Shown: piece after piece, positions 48,455 to 58,156 of the stretch
Layout of the letters: each line of letters starts with the position of its first letter
Numbering within the stretch: position 1 is the stretch's first letter
Source: Bradyrhizobium ontarionense
GTDB taxonomy: Bacteria > Pseudomonadota > Alphaproteobacteria > Rhizobiales > Xanthobacteraceae
Direction: 5' to 3'
Assembly: GCF_021088345.1 (NCBI RefSeq)
Contig: NZ_CP088156.1
Span: 3,410,001-3,474,000, forward strand
DNA: 64,000 nt
Notes under the pieces: generated by a model
What the model was told of the DNA's origin: nothing
The model's input: the letters and a program-made list of their open reading frames with translations, nothing else
Database searches by the model: none
Translations under genes and position numbers: made by a program

Positions 48455-49042
48455 TCACTCGGCCGCGCGCGCCCGCATCTCGTAGCTGTGATGATCGATG
48501 TCGTTGGCAAGCAGCCGCTCGTCGCCGGCGAGCGGCTCGCGCCGCAGCACGGCCGGCGCCCCCCATTCCGCCAGCAAAGTGCAGGCCTGCTCGATCGCCG
48601 GCGCGATCTGGGCACGGACCGGCGCGGTGAGCGGTCCGCCCCAGTCCTCGAGGTCGAGCGGCTGGCAGCCGATCAACGCGAGGCGACGCGGATAGCGGCC
48701 GAGCAAATCGGCGGCGCTCAGCACTTCCTGGAAGCCGGTCTGGTGCAGGCTCATCTTCTTGGCACCGGTGAAGCGCGGCACCTCCTCGTCACGGACGAGC
48801 TTGAGCTCGCCCGGCACGAGGCCGTAGTCGATGGCGTCGAACACGATCAGGCCGTCGGCCTCCTCGACATAGTTGACGAGGTAAAGCCCCTGCGTGCCGC
48901 CGTCGAGGATCGTGACGTTGTCGGGCACGGTGAAGCGGCGGTGGAATTCCTCCACCACCCGCACGCCGAAGCCTTCGTCGGCCCACAGAATGTTGCCGAT
49001 CCCGAGCACCAGGATGCGGTCGTGCCCGCTCTCATCGACCAT
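48455..49042 (-). CDS. hupD: hydrogenase maturation endopeptidase HupD
   Basis: 195 residues starting at the ATG at 49042. It has the family start ILVLGIGNILWADEGFGVR, with Glu and Asp that bind nickel, and LDGGTQGLYLV. It removes the C-terminal extension of HupL after nickel insertion. Located 12 bases after hupC and 27 before hupF. Confidence 0.95.
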   Translation of the reverse strand: MVDESGHDRILVLGIGNILWADEGFGVRVVEEFHRRFTVPDNVTILDGGTQGLYLVNYVEEADGLIVFDAIDYGLVPGELKLVRDEEVPRFTGAKKMSLHQTGFQEVLSAADLLGRYPRRLALIGCQPLDLEDWGGPLTAPVRAQIAPAIEQACTLLAEWGAPAVLRREPLAGDERLLANDIDHHSYEMRARAAE

Positions 49043-49054
49043 GCCGGCCCCCTG

Positions 49055-49798
49055 TTAGTCGCGGAACTGCCGCTCGCCCGAGATCATCGAGGAGATGATG
49101 CTCTGGCGTGACATGATGTCTTCGCGAATGGCGGCATAGACGTGCACCATCACGAACGTGACCAGCGCCCACATCCCGAGATGATGCCAGGTATGGACAT
49201 CCTGGCTGTTCGGCCAGATCGCAAACACCCAGCCGAACAGTTTGTGCTGCCAGCTGTCGATGCCCTCGCCTTCCGAATAGAGGGCAAAGCCGGTGACGAT
49301 CATGAAGGACACGAACAGCGTGAAGCCGGTGAACATCGCCGTCTGCGCCAAAGGATTGTGGCCGACATACATCTTCGGCTCACGCTCCAGGAAGGCATAC
49401 CAGCGGATCTCGTGCAGCACTTCCTTCCAGAACTGCTTGCGATGCACCGGGATGTAGAAGATCTGCCGGGAGTGGTGGTTGCCGACGAAGGCCCAGAAGA
49501 TGCGGGCGAGGAAGAACACCGCCAGCACCTGTCCGGCCGCAAAATGGGCAAAGCGGATATAGCCCATCACGAAGTTCGCCGACGCCTCCCCCGACACCGT
49601 CGGCAGCGGCGTCCCGATCAGATAGCCGGTCACCATCAGAACAATGATCGCGAACGCGTTGACCCAGTGGCAGATGCGCACCGGCGCTTCGTAGACATAG
49701 ACCGTGGGCCGGCCGACCGCATGCTCGCCGGCGCCGTCGGCCGCGATCGCGGCGATGTCCGTCCCCGACTCGGGCGGTCGTGCAACTGCATCCATCAT
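49055..49798 (-). CDS. hupC: hydrogenase cytochrome b subunit HupC
   Basis: 247 residues with four membrane helices and heme-binding His residues, for example in VRICHWVNAFAIIVLMVTG near residue 37 and WHHLGMWALVTFVMVHVYAAI near the C-terminus. It anchors HupSL to the periplasmic face and passes electrons to ubiquinone. 15 bases after hupL. Confidence 0.95.
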   Translation of the reverse strand: MMDAVARPPESGTDIAAIAADGAGEHAVGRPTVYVYEAPVRICHWVNAFAIIVLMVTGYLIGTPLPTVSGEASANFVMGYIRFAHFAAGQVLAVFFLARIFWAFVGNHHSRQIFYIPVHRKQFWKEVLHEIRWYAFLEREPKMYVGHNPLAQTAMFTGFTLFVSFMIVTGFALYSEGEGIDSWQHKLFGWVFAIWPNSQDVHTWHHLGMWALVTFVMVHVYAAIREDIMSRQSIISSMISGERQFRD

Positions 49799-49813
49799 GA
49801 CCCTTCTCCCGTG

Positions 49814-51604
49814 CTACCTGACCTTGACCTTGGCCAGTTCCTGGCCATCCGGACTCATGACGTGCGTCGAGCAGGCCAGGCACGGATCGAAGGAATGGAT
49901 CGTGCGCAGGATCTCCAGCGGCTGCTCGGGATTGGCCATCGGGGTGTTCATCAGCGACGCCTCGAAAGCGCCGATGTTGCCCTTCGGATCGCGCGGCGAA
50001 CCGTTCCAGGTCGTCGGCACGACGCACTGGTAGTTGTCGATCTTGGTGTCCTTGATCTTGATCCAGTGCGCGAGCGCGCCGCGCGGCGCCTCGGTGAAGC
50101 CGACGCCCTTGGCCTCCTTCGGCCAGCTCTCGGGCTTCCATTTGTCGACATTCGCAGTCGAGCTGTCGCCGGCCTTGATGTTGGCGATCAGCTTGTCCTG
50201 GAAGTAGCGCATCTGCCGTCCGGCCCAGACCGATTCCAGCGCACGCGCCGCGGTGCGGCCGAGCGTCGAGAACAGCGCCGTCAAAGGCAGGTCGAGATCC
50301 CTCAGGAACTTGTCGACGGGATCCTTGAACTCCGCCTTGTTCTGCGCATAGCCGACCACCCAACGCGCGAGCGGACCGACCTCCATCGCATGCCCCCGCC
50401 AGCGCGGCGCCTTGATCCAGGAATATTTGCCGCCCTCGTCGAGCTCCTTGATGTCGGTCTTGGTGCCCTTGGCATTGGGACCGAGCACGTAGTTCGGCTC
50501 GGTGATGCCGTCCCAGGGATGCAGCCCCTTGGTCTCGTCGGGGTATTTGTACCAGGAGTGAACCACGAACTCCTGGATCTCGTCGGGATTGGCGTGATCG
50601 ACCGGAAATACCTCGGACAGATTGCCGTTGATGATCGCGCCCCGCGGCAGCTTCAGGCTCTTCGCGGAATAGTCGTTCGCATGCTCGGGTACGTCGCCAT
50701 AGGCGAGGACGCTCTTGCCGGACAGGCCACCGCCATAGAGCCAATCCTTGTAGAACGAGCCGATCGCCGCGACGTCGGGAAGATAGACCATCTCGTTGAA
50801 CTCGATCAGGCGATCGATGATCGAGGAGACGAGGTTCAGCCGCTCGATGTTGATGGCTCCGACAGCTCCGGTGCCGTCGATGTTGATCGGACATGGCACG
50901 CCGCCCACCAGCCAGTTCGGGTGCGGGTTCTTGCCGCCGAAGATGGTGTGGATCTTGACGATCTCCTTCTGGAAATCGAGCGCCTCGAGATAGTGGGCCA
51001 CCGCCATCAGATTGGCTTCGGGCGGCAGCTTGTAGGCCTTGCTACCCCAATATCCATTCTTGAACGGGCCGAGCTGCCCCGACTCGACGAACTTCCTGAG
51101 GCGGGTCTGCAGGTCCCTGAAATAGCCGGGCGACGACAGCGGCCAGCTCGAGATCGACTGCGCCAGCGTCGAGGTGGCCTTCGGATCGGCCGAGAGCGCC
51201 GACACCACATCGACCCAGTCGAGCGCGTGCAGATGATAGAAATGCACGACGTGATCGTGCACCTGCAGCGCAAGCTGCATGAGGTTGCGGATCGAGTTGG
51301 CATTTTCCGGGATGGTGATGCCGAGCGCGTTCTCGACGGCGCGCACCGATGTGAGCGCGTGCGTTCCGGTGCAGACGCCGCAGATCCGCTCGGTGAAGGC
51401 CCAGGCGTCACGCGGATCACGGTTCCTGAGGATCACCTCGATGCCGCGCCACATTGTGCCGGTGGAAACCGCATTGCGGATGACATTGTCGGAGTCGACA
51501 TTGACCTCGACCCGCATGTGTCCCTCGATGCGGGTGACGGGATCGACGACAATGCGCTTACCGGAATTGTCAAGATTGAAGCCGTTAGGGGTCTGGATGC
51601 CCAT
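49814..51604 (-). CDS. hupL: uptake [NiFe] hydrogenase large subunit HupL
   Basis: 596 residues. Nickel ligands are in [10 protein letters not shown] (N-terminal motif) and DPCLACSTH (C-terminal motif); the 15 residues after that His ([15 protein letters not shown]) are the extension cut by HupD. It oxidises H2 in the periplasm, being carried out with HupS by the Tat system. 21 bases after hupS, the normal arrangement for group 1 uptake enzymes. Confidence 0.97.
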   Translation of the reverse strand: MGIQTPNGFNLDNSGKRIVVDPVTRIEGHMRVEVNVDSDNVIRNAVSTGTMWRGIEVILRNRDPRDAWAFTERICGVCTGTHALTSVRAVENALGITIPENANSIRNLMQLALQVHDHVVHFYHLHALDWVDVVSALSADPKATSTLAQSISSWPLSSPGYFRDLQTRLRKFVESGQLGPFKNGYWGSKAYKLPPEANLMAVAHYLEALDFQKEIVKIHTIFGGKNPHPNWLVGGVPCPINIDGTGAVGAINIERLNLVSSIIDRLIEFNEMVYLPDVAAIGSFYKDWLYGGGLSGKSVLAYGDVPEHANDYSAKSLKLPRGAIINGNLSEVFPVDHANPDEIQEFVVHSWYKYPDETKGLHPWDGITEPNYVLGPNAKGTKTDIKELDEGGKYSWIKAPRWRGHAMEVGPLARWVVGYAQNKAEFKDPVDKFLRDLDLPLTALFSTLGRTAARALESVWAGRQMRYFQDKLIANIKAGDSSTANVDKWKPESWPKEAKGVGFTEAPRGALAHWIKIKDTKIDNYQCVVPTTWNGSPRDPKGNIGAFEASLMNTPMANPEQPLEILRTIHSFDPCLACSTHVMSPDGQELAKVKVR

Positions 51605-51625
51605 CGTTGCCTGCCCTGAATTCGA

Positions 51626-52717
51626 TTAATGATCTTGTTTGGCGTCGTCGCGCTTGGTGGCTAGCCGTTTGACGGCCGTCACCGCTGCATGCGCCGCGAC
51701 TGCCGCGCCCACCGTGCCGGCGGCAACCATGCCGACCTGGTCGGCGTTGCGCTCGATACCAAACTGCTTGATGTTGGTGAGGCGGTCGTAGAACGAGCCC
51801 TTGTCCCAGAAGCCGTCCTCGGAGCAGCCGATGCATCCGTGGCCCGACTGGATCGGGAACGACACGCCGCCGTTCCAGCGCACCGTCGAGCAGGCGTTAT
51901 AGGTGGTCGGGCCCTTGCAGCCCATCTTGTAGAGGCAGTAGCCCTTGCGCGCGGCCTCGTCGTCCCACTCCTCGACGAACTGGCCGGCGTCGAAATGCGG
52001 GCGGCGATAGCACTTGTCGTGGATGCGCTGCGAGTAGAACATCTTCGGCCGGCCCTGGCGGTCGAGCTCGGGTAGCTTGCCGAAGGTGGTGATGAAGGTG
52101 ACGACGCCGGTCATCACTTCCGCGATTGGCGGACAGCCCGGCACCTTGATGATGGGCTTGTTGGTGATCACCTTGTCGATCGGCGTGGCCTGCGTCGGAT
52201 TCGGCTTCGCCGCCTGGACGCAGCCCCAGGACGCGCAGGCGCCCCAGGCGATGATCGCCATCGCGTCCTCGGCCATCAGCTTCAGCTTCTCAACGAACGG
52301 CTTGCCGCCGTCGATGCAGAACATGCCGCCCTCGTTCAGCGGCGGGTTGCCCTCGACCGCGAGAATGTACTGGCCCTTGTACTTCGCGCGCGTCTCTTCG
52401 AGGATGGCCTCCGCCTGATGGCCGGCCGCCGCCATGATGGTGTCGTCATAGTCGAGCGAGATCATCGACAGCACGGCATCCTTCACCAGAGGATGCGCCG
52501 AGCGAATGAAGCTCTCGGAGCAGCAGGTGCATTCGAGCCCATGCATCCAGATGACGGGCGTGCGCGGCTTGGTCTCGAGCGCATTGGCGATGCGGCTGGC
52601 GGCGAGCGGGCCGAGGCCGAGGCTCGTCGCGGTCAGACTGCAGAACTTGTGAAAGCTGCGTCGCGTGATGCCCTGACGCCTGATGACGCTGTAGAACGTT
52701 TCCGTCGCCGCGCCCAT
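51626..52717 (-). CDS. hupS: uptake [NiFe] hydrogenase small subunit HupS
   Basis: 363 residues from the ATG at 52717, directly behind a strong GGGGGAGGA ribosome site. The twin-arginine signal is [13 protein letters not shown]; mature cluster ligands include [10 protein letters not shown] near the start, PGCPPIAEV, the His/Cys of [10 protein letters not shown], and [11 protein letters not shown] plus GHGCIGC for the three iron-sulfur clusters. A C-terminal hydrophobic tail ([21 protein letters not shown]) anchors it near HupC. The standard Cys pattern is that of oxygen-sensitive group 1 enzymes. Confidence 0.97.
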   Translation of the reverse strand: MGAATETFYSVIRRQGITRRSFHKFCSLTATSLGLGPLAASRIANALETKPRTPVIWMHGLECTCCSESFIRSAHPLVKDAVLSMISLDYDDTIMAAAGHQAEAILEETRAKYKGQYILAVEGNPPLNEGGMFCIDGGKPFVEKLKLMAEDAMAIIAWGACASWGCVQAAKPNPTQATPIDKVITNKPIIKVPGCPPIAEVMTGVVTFITTFGKLPELDRQGRPKMFYSQRIHDKCYRRPHFDAGQFVEEWDDEAARKGYCLYKMGCKGPTTYNACSTVRWNGGVSFPIQSGHGCIGCSEDGFWDKGSFYDRLTNIKQFGIERNADQVGMVAAGTVGAAVAAHAAVTAVKRLATKRDDAKQDH

Positions 52718-52777
52718 GAGTCCTCCCCCTATGATCACCTTGGCAACCGTTATGGTCGCTATCTGACAGGAGGAGAC

Positions 52778-52793
52778 AGCAAGAAGCAGGCCA
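52778..52793 (-). promoter_or_regulatory. sigma-54 (-24/-12) promoter of hupSLCDF
   Basis: On the minus strand TGGCCTGCTTCTTGCT has the invariant GG and GC elements with correct spacing (TGGCCTG-N4-TTGCT). The start would fall near 52766, about 50 bases before hupS. A 15-bp palindrome (GAATCA-CAA-TGATTC, 52811-52825) lies just upstream. Confidence 0.82.
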
Positions 52794-52954
52794 GCATCAA
52801 AGCCGGATTTGAATCACAATGATTCCAGATGCTTGGAGCGAACACATCGACGCGACAGGACAAATACGACCCGGTCTGACGTGACGATCGGAAATCACGC
52901 GCTTTGCACCCGACAAGTTTGTTACCGCCTGTTGCTCGGCTGTTTGCAGTGCGT

Positions 52955-54394
52955 TCAATGCGCGGTGCACACCATGCACGGATCGAACGATCTGACGACA
53001 TGCTGGATGCCGACAGCGCGCGCACCGGCCGCGCCGACCTCGGTGCCGACGAGCGCCTGCTCGAGCGGACCTGCGATGCCGCCGGCATCGCGCGGCGAAA
53101 AATTCCAACTGGTCGGCGCGATGATCTGATAGCGCTCGATGCGGCCGGAGCGCACCGCGAGCCAATGGCCGAGGCTGCCCCGCGCCGCCTCTACGAGACC
53201 AACGAAGTTGCCATCCGCCGTGTCGCCGCTATTCAGGCAGAACGGCTCGTTGAGACGCAGCGCCTTGATCCAGCCTTCGATCGAAAGCGCAAGCTGCGCC
53301 GTCTCGATCAGCCGGGCAATCACGCGATTGCGGACATTGCTGCCGTCAGCGGCGAGCAGCGCCGTGATCAGCGGCTGACCGTCCACCGCCTGTCTCGCTA
53401 GTGCGCCAACCTCGACGGGCTGACCGGCCAGGCGCGGCGCCTTGCACCAGCTGTAGGCGTCCGCCTTGTCGGCATCCGGCACGGTGCGGCTCTCGGCCGG
53501 ATCGAGCGAGGTCTCGCGCATCCAGGCGTGCGAGACGTCCTCGGTGATCCGGTCCGACGGCAGAGCTTCGACCTCTCCGTTGCTCGCGCGAATACCGGCG
53601 CGAAAACGAGCGCCGTCCGAATCGTGGTAGGCGCCGAAACTCATCAACAGGCCCGGACCCTTGCCGAGATCGGCGAGAGACAGCGCATCGGCGACAGCGA
53701 GGAAATGCGCAAAGTCGCCACCGCGACCGTCGCGCCAGCGGTCGAGCTCGTCCGGTGTCGACAAGGCAACCACGTTCTCGAGCTTGTCGGCGAACATCAC
53801 GCGTTCGAGGAAGCCGCGAAACGATGCCGCGATCGCATTCAGCCGGATGCGCTCGCCAAGCTCGATCGCGCGCGTGGTCCCGCCCGGCTGGAACGCAAGG
53901 CTATGCGGCCATTTTCCGGCGATCACGCCCATGATCTCCAGCAGCCGCGCCCGCGCCGGCAGCGCCTCACGCGCCGCACTTCCTTTGGTCGCGGTAAAGC
54001 GCTCGGCCGCAGCGCCATGCCAAGCCTGCGACGCATAGGCCTCGCGGGCGAAGTCTGGCATGAAGAAGATATAGAAATGCGTCAGGTGATCCGCCGCGTT
54101 CTCGGCCGCATGGGCGATGTTGGTTGCGAGCACGCCGTTCGGCGCGGTCGCGACGCCCATGGCCTGGCGCAACGCGCCTGCCGCTGCGATCGACTGCGAC
54201 ACCGAGCAGATGCCGCAGATGCGCGGTGCGATCACCAGGGCATCGAGCGGCGGACGCCCCTCCAGGATCTGCTCGAAGCCGCGATAGAGCGGCGCGGTGA
54301 CTTCCGCGCGCGCCACGCGGCCTTGCTCGATGTCCAGCCGGACCTCGAGATCTCCTTCGACGCGGTTGAACGGGCCGACCGTGATCCGCGTCAT
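52955..54394 (-). CDS. hupV: H2-sensing regulatory hydrogenase large subunit HupV/HoxC
   Basis: 479 residues from the ATG at 54394, which overlaps the hupU stop as ATGA. Nickel motifs are RICGICSVSQS and DPCMVCTAH. The protein ends exactly at this His, so unlike HupL it needs no endopeptidase, a hallmark of regulatory hydrogenases. With HupU it detects H2 and controls HupT. Confidence 0.95.
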   Translation of the reverse strand: MTRITVGPFNRVEGDLEVRLDIEQGRVARAEVTAPLYRGFEQILEGRPPLDALVIAPRICGICSVSQSIAAAGALRQAMGVATAPNGVLATNIAHAAENAADHLTHFYIFFMPDFAREAYASQAWHGAAAERFTATKGSAAREALPARARLLEIMGVIAGKWPHSLAFQPGGTTRAIELGERIRLNAIAASFRGFLERVMFADKLENVVALSTPDELDRWRDGRGGDFAHFLAVADALSLADLGKGPGLLMSFGAYHDSDGARFRAGIRASNGEVEALPSDRITEDVSHAWMRETSLDPAESRTVPDADKADAYSWCKAPRLAGQPVEVGALARQAVDGQPLITALLAADGSNVRNRVIARLIETAQLALSIEGWIKALRLNEPFCLNSGDTADGNFVGLVEAARGSLGHWLAVRSGRIERYQIIAPTSWNFSPRDAGGIAGPLEQALVGTEVGAAGARAVGIQHVVRSFDPCMVCTAH

Positions 54395-55407
54395 GAGCTG
54401 CGCTTGTCGCCCGAGCGGCTCGGCGGCACCACGACGTGGTCGGCCGTCGCGTTGACGCGGACGCGCCGCGGCGTCGCGGACTTCGACAGCGCCGCGAGCG
54501 CCACGAACCAGGCCTTGGGCATGTCGGTCGGCAGGCCGACGGGAATGCCCGCAAGCTTCGCGGTCTGCAGATAGTTCTGCGCACTCTCGAAGCCGGGCGA
54601 GGTGCAGGCGATGCAGGCATAGCCGCCCTTGGTGCAGGAGCCGCCGCCGTTCCACGAGCGCTGATTGCAATCGCCGACGGCCTGGGTGGCACGACAGCCG
54701 AGATGCTCCATCAGGCAGCCCCGCTCCGACATCGTCTCCGCGCTTGCCTTGAATTCATAGAACTCGTTGCGCGAGCAGCCGTGATGGGCGAGGTGATTGG
54801 CGATGAATGTCGGCCGGCCGAAACCATCGAGCTCTCTCGCGGTGAGGTCGCCGTTGGTGAGGGCGAGCAGGCTTTCCATCATCCAGCCCGGATGCGGGGC
54901 ACACCCTGCGACATTGATCACCGGCAGCCCACGCTTCGAACGGAAGCTGGCGCCGAGCGCGCCGCCGACGTCGCTGCCCTCGAACTGCAGCCCGACGGCG
55001 TCTGTCGGGTTGACACCGGCCGCGGGAATCCCGCCATAGGCAGCACAGCTGCCGACGGCGACGACATAGTCCGCCAGCGGCGCAAGATCGAGCAGCCAGT
55101 GATAGATCGAGCGGTTGGTGCCTGCGAGCATGTTGAAGCGGCCAGTCAGGCCCGGCCCGCGTGCCACCGAACCTTCGAGCACGAGCAGGTCGAGTCGCTC
55201 GCGGCCGTCCCGGATCGCCTCAAGCAGGTCGACGACTTCGTCGCCGGTCTGCTCGCTGACCGAGGGGTGCCATACCAGATCGATGCCGGACTGGCGCAGC
55301 TCGTCGAACCAGCCGGAGGCGCCGCTTTCCAGGATCGACATGGTGCAGCCGCCGCAGCTCGCGCCCTGCAACCACAGCATCCGCGTCATCGTACCGGAGC
55401 CGTCCAT
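54391..55407 (-). CDS. hupU: H2-sensing regulatory hydrogenase small subunit HupU/HoxB
   Basis: 338 residues from the ATG at 55407 (an ATG at 55389 is possible). It has no twin-arginine signal and starts directly with MLWLQGASCGGCTMSILE, so it stays in the cytoplasm. Cluster ligands include GCAPHPGW, HHGCSRNEFY, GCLMEHLGCR and ACTSPGF. The open frame reaches upstream to 55626 only as a shadow in hupN. Confidence 0.95.
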   Translation of the reverse strand: MDGSGTMTRMLWLQGASCGGCTMSILESGASGWFDELRQSGIDLVWHPSVSEQTGDEVVDLLEAIRDGRERLDLLVLEGSVARGPGLTGRFNMLAGTNRSIYHWLLDLAPLADYVVAVGSCAAYGGIPAAGVNPTDAVGLQFEGSDVGGALGASFRSKRGLPVINVAGCAPHPGWMMESLLALTNGDLTARELDGFGRPTFIANHLAHHGCSRNEFYEFKASAETMSERGCLMEHLGCRATQAVGDCNQRSWNGGGSCTKGGYACIACTSPGFESAQNYLQTAKLAGIPVGLPTDMPKAWFVALAALSKSATPRRVRVNATADHVVVPPSRSGDKRSS

Positions 55408-55460
55408 CGTGAGCGTTCCATCCCAATCTCGGCCTGTCGCGTTCCGTCGGGCCGGCCGAT

Positions 55461-56564
55461 TTAGCCCTTCAGCGGAAACGCCGGCAAGCGCGCCGCAACC
55501 GAAGGCGATGGCTTGCGCTGACGGCGCATGACGATGATGGCACCGATCCAGGCGGCGGGAAACAGACACGCCACCACGATACCGAGATTGGCCAGATAGC
55601 CATTCAGCGCGGCCGCCGTATCCCAAGGCCCGCCCGAGAGGCCGAGTTGCGGCCCGACAAGACTGAAGGCCTCGGCGCTGCCGATCACCAGAGCGATGGC
55701 GACCGATGCGCCGGTGATCACGAGATTATAACGGAGCTTGCGCACGGGATCGGTGAGCGCCCAGCGGTAGGCCCCGGCCATCAGCATGCTGTCAGCGGTA
55801 TCCACAGTGGCCATCGCGGCGGCGAACAGCGCCGGGAACACCAGCACGTGAGCGAGACTGGCGCCCCGCGCGGCCTCGGTGGCCGACAGGCTCAACAGAC
55901 CAATCTCGCTCGCGGTATCGAAGCCGAGGCCGAACAGGACGCCGAGCGGATACATGTGCCAGGCACGGCCGACCATGCGCAACAGCGGACGCAGCAGGCG
56001 GATCAGGAGGCCGCCTCCCGCGCGCCCGGCCTTGTCGGCATCACCTTGCGACGGCTGTTCGGCATGCGGCTGCGCGGACCGACGCCAGAGATTGATGAGC
56101 AGAACGAGATTGGCGCAGGCGATCAGCAGCAGGAAGACCGATGATACGGCTGTGCCGATCACCCCGCCGATCACCCTGACGGCGCTTTCGTCATTCATCA
56201 GCCCGGCGCCGGCGACGAGGCTCAACACGACCGTCGCAATGACGACGACGCTGGAATGACCGAGCGCGAAGTAAAGACCGGCAGCGCGCGGCGCGTCGCC
56301 GTCCTGCACGAGCTTTCTCACCACATTGTCGATCGCCGCAATGTGGTCGGCATCGACCGCATGGCGCAATCCGAGCAGCCAGGCCAGCATGGCGGTGCCG
56401 ACAATGGCCGGACGGTCCGCATAGAGGGCGACCGCCCAGGCCCAGGCAAGGCCGTTGGCCGCCACCAGCCCCACAGCCAGGACCGCATTCCCCTGCGCCT
56501 GCCCCCGCCGCCGGAACAGCGCGGGCCGCGGGCCGTGGGGATGATCAATTGGAACAATCGTCAT
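55461..56564 (-). CDS. hupN: nickel/cobalt permease HupN/HoxN (NiCoT family)
   Basis: 367 residues with about eight membrane helices. The NiCoT signature HAVDADHIAAIDN is in the second helix (about residue 69), with LGFDTASEIGLL and LFAAAMATVDTADS in later helices. It takes up nickel with high affinity for the hydrogenase. It precedes hupUV by about 50 bases. If the sigma-54 site just upstream is used, transcription would start at about the annotated ATG, so a slightly later start or a leaderless message must be considered. Confidence 0.93.
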   Translation of the reverse strand: MTIVPIDHPHGPRPALFRRRGQAQGNAVLAVGLVAANGLAWAWAVALYADRPAIVGTAMLAWLLGLRHAVDADHIAAIDNVVRKLVQDGDAPRAAGLYFALGHSSVVVIATVVLSLVAGAGLMNDESAVRVIGGVIGTAVSSVFLLLIACANLVLLINLWRRSAQPHAEQPSQGDADKAGRAGGGLLIRLLRPLLRMVGRAWHMYPLGVLFGLGFDTASEIGLLSLSATEAARGASLAHVLVFPALFAAAMATVDTADSMLMAGAYRWALTDPVRKLRYNLVITGASVAIALVIGSAEAFSLVGPQLGLSGGPWDTAAALNGYLANLGIVVACLFPAAWIGAIIVMRRQRKPSPSVAARLPAFPLKG

Positions 56565-56575
56565 ACGCTGGAGAG

Positions 56576-56591
56576 AGCAAGAGACGCGCCA
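56576..56591 (-). promoter_or_regulatory. candidate sigma-54 promoter of hupNUV
   Basis: On the minus strand TGGCGCGTCTCTTGCT matches the RpoN consensus with one change in the -24 box. It is only 12 bases from the hupN ATG, which is closer than expected, so it is less certain than the hupS and hupG sites. Confidence 0.5.
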
Positions 56592-56738
56592 GTTCGCCGT
56601 GGGCCCAGCCTCCAGGCCGAAAGCCGCGCGGAATCAAGGGGAGCAGGGCCTTCGATCGCGGATCGGCGTCCTCGATTGGCAAGCCGCTATCCGGTCACGC
56701 GCAGACAATGACCAGCCGCACGCCTTGATCACGCATCG

Positions 56739-58058
56739 TCAACGTGCAGATGCCCTCCTCTCCGCCACGATCTCACTCCGAACCGCCGCCTCGAACTGGC
56801 TCGCGGGTGCGGCGAACATCAATCGCGTCTCCTCGTGGAAGGCCGAGAAGATACCGACCACGGCCGGCTCGCCGCCGACCTCGGCCAGGATCGGCGAGCC
56901 CGAATAGCCGAAATTCGCCAGGCAATGGACGGTCAGCAGCCGGGCGTCCCTGGTCATGTCGGCGCGGCAGTTGCGCTGTCCGGTCGGCGAATAGCGCCGC
57001 TCCTGGCCGTAGCCGATCTCCGAGATCGTGCCTGCCTTGGTCGCTGCCGCGAGATCGTCGCGCGTGAGCGCCTTCACCGCCACCGGCCTCGACGGCAGAT
57101 CGTCCTTCAGCACGATGAGCGCCCAGTCTGACGGCGAGCGATCGAGCGACCATTTGTCGTGCTGGGTCGGGACGAAGTCCGGGGCCACGATCAGGCGGTC
57201 TGCGACCGAGGACGCGGCTGGCGTGCCCCTGTTCATGCCGGCCAGGAAGCGGACGTTGCCGGGGCTGACCTGCGCGACCCCGTTGAACACGCAGTGTGCG
57301 GCGGTGAGCACGACGCGCGGAGCCACCAACGTGCCGGTGCACCAGCCGCCGGTGCTGTATTGCGCGACGGTGACCACGCCGATCGACGACGCCGGCCAGG
57401 ATGTGGGATCGACGACCTCGCCGATGTGCCGATCGAGCCCGAGCAACTCTCCCGGCCTGGGGCTGGCGATGCCGGCGTCGGCCGATTCGAATTTCGGCTT
57501 CCAGTTGGCGATGATGGTCTCAGCCTGCCGCCGCTGCGCTTCGCTCAGCTTGACCCGCTGCACGTCGCGGCCGGCCGACCTCACCCCGTTGCGGCCGGCC
57601 ATCACCAGCCAGGCGTAGCCCTGAACCGGATCCTGCTGCACCGATCGGCCGTCGAGCATCATCAGCCCGAGCATGTACTGCGACTGGGCGAAGCCCTGCG
57701 CAGCCGCGCGGGTGAACCAGCGTGCGGCCTCGCCGTAATCACAGGCAACGCCCTCACCATTGACGTAGGCGATGCCGAGATAATGCTGGGCGACGGCAAG
57801 CCCCTGATCCGCGGCCTTGCGATACCAGGCCAGCGCCTCGGCGGGGTTGCGCGGCTGGCCCCAGCCGAACGCGGACATGAAGCCGAGATCGAACTGCGCC
57901 CGCGCATCGCCCTTCCGCGCCAGCGGCGTGAGCCGACGCAGCGCCGCCGCATGCTCGCCGCTGCCGGCGGCGGCAACCGCTTCGTCGAGCTCGGCGGCCG
58001 AGGCGCCCACCACGGCGCCGAGCACCATGGCGAGACATATGATGATCGTCTTGATCAA
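56739..58058 (-). CDS. exported Sel1-repeat trypsin-like serine protease
   Basis: 439 residues. A signal peptide (MVLGAVVGASA) is followed by Sel1-like helical repeats at about 45-165 (LGFMSAFGWGQPRNPAEALAW, LGIAYVNGEGVACDYGEAAR) and a chymotrypsin-fold protease at about 220-430. Triad residues: His255 in LTAAHC, Asp311 in SDWALIVL and Ser386 in GYSGSP. The residue before the Ser is Tyr instead of the usual Asp of GDSG, so zymogen-type activation is not expected. Sel1 repeats bind proteins, possibly choosing substrates. It follows phoB by 98 bases on the same strand. Confidence 0.82.
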   Translation of the reverse strand: MIKTIIICLAMVLGAVVGASAAELDEAVAAAGSGEHAAALRRLTPLARKGDARAQFDLGFMSAFGWGQPRNPAEALAWYRKAADQGLAVAQHYLGIAYVNGEGVACDYGEAARWFTRAAAQGFAQSQYMLGLMMLDGRSVQQDPVQGYAWLVMAGRNGVRSAGRDVQRVKLSEAQRRQAETIIANWKPKFESADAGIASPRPGELLGLDRHIGEVVDPTSWPASSIGVVTVAQYSTGGWCTGTLVAPRVVLTAAHCVFNGVAQVSPGNVRFLAGMNRGTPAASSVADRLIVAPDFVPTQHDKWSLDRSPSDWALIVLKDDLPSRPVAVKALTRDDLAAATKAGTISEIGYGQERRYSPTGQRNCRADMTRDARLLTVHCLANFGYSGSPILAEVGGEPAVVGIFSAFHEETRLMFAAPASQFEAAVRSEIVAERRASAR

Positions 58059-58156
58059 GGGCGTCCGCTGGGACCGAAGACACTTCTGATGAGGCGCCCA
58101 CCCAAAATGATCAAGACGGCATCGGCGTGGCGGAAAGCAGTCCGCCGCCTCCTTAA

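Noticed and set aside
49142..51619. 825-codon open frame antisense to hupL
   Set aside because: It is a mirror of the codon bias of the opposite strand; the translation is Asp/Arg/His-rich without domains, and hupL is certain.
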